Of a DNA stretch of 6,304 nt, positions 5,834-6,304 are shown in pieces. Origin of the DNA: Archangium sp. (GTDB lineage Bacteria; Myxococcota; Myxococcia; Myxococcales; Myxococcaceae); assembly GCA_016793585.1 (NCBI GenBank), contig JAEUJR010000281.1, forward strand, positions 1 through 6,304, in the 5' to 3' direction. The notes beneath the pieces were generated by a model. It had not been told where the DNA came from. It worked only from the letters and a program-made list of their open reading frames with translations, and did not search any database. The position numbers and the translations under genes are program-made. Each line of letters opens with the position of its first letter. Positions within the stretch are counted from its first letter, which is position 1.

Positions 5834-5839
5834 CGAACG

Positions 5840-6304
5840 ATGAAGCAGCTGATGATGGGGGTGGCGGTGTCTGCCTCGGTGGCGCTGTCGGGCTGTGCCA
5901 CGCAGCACGCGGCGAAGTGGGACGAGAAGGTGACGGCGACGGGCACGGTCGACGCGGCCGCCGCTGGCGACGCAGACTCGTTGTGGGCGCAGCGCAAGGA
6001 CGAAGCGAAGCACATGGAGGCGATCGCCAAGTGGGAGGCGCTGGCCGCCACCTCGGCCGACGCGGTGCTCTACGCCAAGCTCGCGCGCGCCTGGTACTTC
6101 GCCGGTGAGCGCGCCGCGTTCGCCGACAAGACCGACAAGCGCGATGAGGCGTACCAGAAGGGCCTCGACTGGGCGACGAAGTCGCTGAAGCTGTCGGCGC
6201 CCGAGTTCGCGAAGTCGATGGCCGAGGGCAAGTCGCACGCCGAGTCGATCGTGAAGGCGCCGAAGGAGTCGATCGACGCGATGTACTGGTACGCGTCGAA
6301 CCTC
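5840..6304 (+). CDS. TatT-family TRAP-transporter T-component lipoprotein (partial, C-terminus beyond window)
   Basis: 155 codons are visible before the right edge, with no stop. The N-terminus has a lysine, a hydrophobic stretch and the lipobox LSGC, so Cys19 should be lipidated after signal peptidase II cleavage. The mature part is an alpha-helical, TPR-like array: a helix with AIAKWEALAATS (61-72), YAKLARAWYFAG (78-89), a lysine- and aspartate-rich helix leading to AYQKGLDWATKSLKL (104-118), and SIDAMYWYASNL (144-155) at the cut end. The YEKGL-W-A-SL segment and the (A/M)YW(Y/W)-ANL segment are characteristic of the TatT family. TatT was described in Treponema as the periplasmic TPR lipoprotein that partners a TRAP-type substrate-binding protein; members are usually around 250-320 residues, so roughly half is seen. 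A partner binding-protein gene would be expected just downstream but lies outside. Its transcription must cross or begin inside the terminator-like hairpin upstream. Confidence 0.85.
   Translation, partial: MKQLMMGVAVSASVALSGCATQHAAKWDEKVTATGTVDAAAAGDADSLWAQRKDEAKHMEAIAKWEALAATSADAVLYAKLARAWYFAGERAAFADKTDKRDEAYQKGLDWATKSLKLSAPEFAKSMAEGKSHAESIVKAPKESIDAMYWYASNL

Noticed and set aside
5733..5839. Known riboswitch (c-di-GMP, cobalamin, glycine, fluoride types) before the tatT-like gene
   Set aside because: By eye none of the conserved core motifs of these classes is present. Only the terminator-like fold is supported. A covariance-model search would settle it.
5733..5839. Sigma-54 promoter for the tatT-like gene
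   Set aside because: No TGGC-N7/8-TTGC type -24/-12 pair is present in the gap.

Overview
The window is uniformly GC-rich, with strong G/C preference at third codon positions. It carries several exported proteins and lipoproteins, a TatT-type lipoprotein gene, and a mix of Shine-Dalgarno-led and apparently leaderless genes. This points to a Gram-negative bacterium with a large GC-rich genome, most likely a member of the Myxococcota (myxobacteria). That assignment is inference from style and gene content; no rRNA or marker gene is present. I see no tRNA, rRNA, CRISPR array, insertion sequence or prophage, and no stretch above 300 bases lacks a gene.

Layout: two divergent blocks start from a short shared control region at about 3899-3957. 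The leftward (minus) block is, in transcription order: (a) a predicted surface lipoprotein alpha/beta-hydrolase (3898-2276); (b) a small two-segment membrane protein (2257-1868), 18 bases downstream and probably co-transcribed; (c) a 92-residue three-helix membrane protein (1787-1509), whose ribosome binding site lies inside a 7-bp hairpin; (d) a large secreted beta-rich protein with PPC-like repeats, starting at 1385 and running off the left edge. A long imperfect inverted repeat (1441-1488) lies between (c) and (d). The rightward (plus) block is: (e) a stand-alone FIST-domain sensor protein (3958-5085); (f) a small periplasmic protein with a GTG start and a -10-like box placed as for a leaderless mRNA (5124-5732); (g) a TatT-family TRAP-transporter T-component lipoprotein (5840 to beyond the right edge).

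The most interesting structures are non-coding. An 11-bp stem enclosing a second hairpin and followed by five T's ends only 26 bases before the tatT-like start codon. That leaves almost no room for a promoter after it, so it is either the terminator of gene (f) with leaky readthrough or an attenuator in the leader of the tatT-like gene. The RBS-occluding hairpin of the small membrane protein is a second candidate for post-transcriptional control. No complete named pathway is visible. The general theme is envelope proteins (secreted, lipoprotein, inner-membrane) beside one cytoplasmic ligand-sensing protein.
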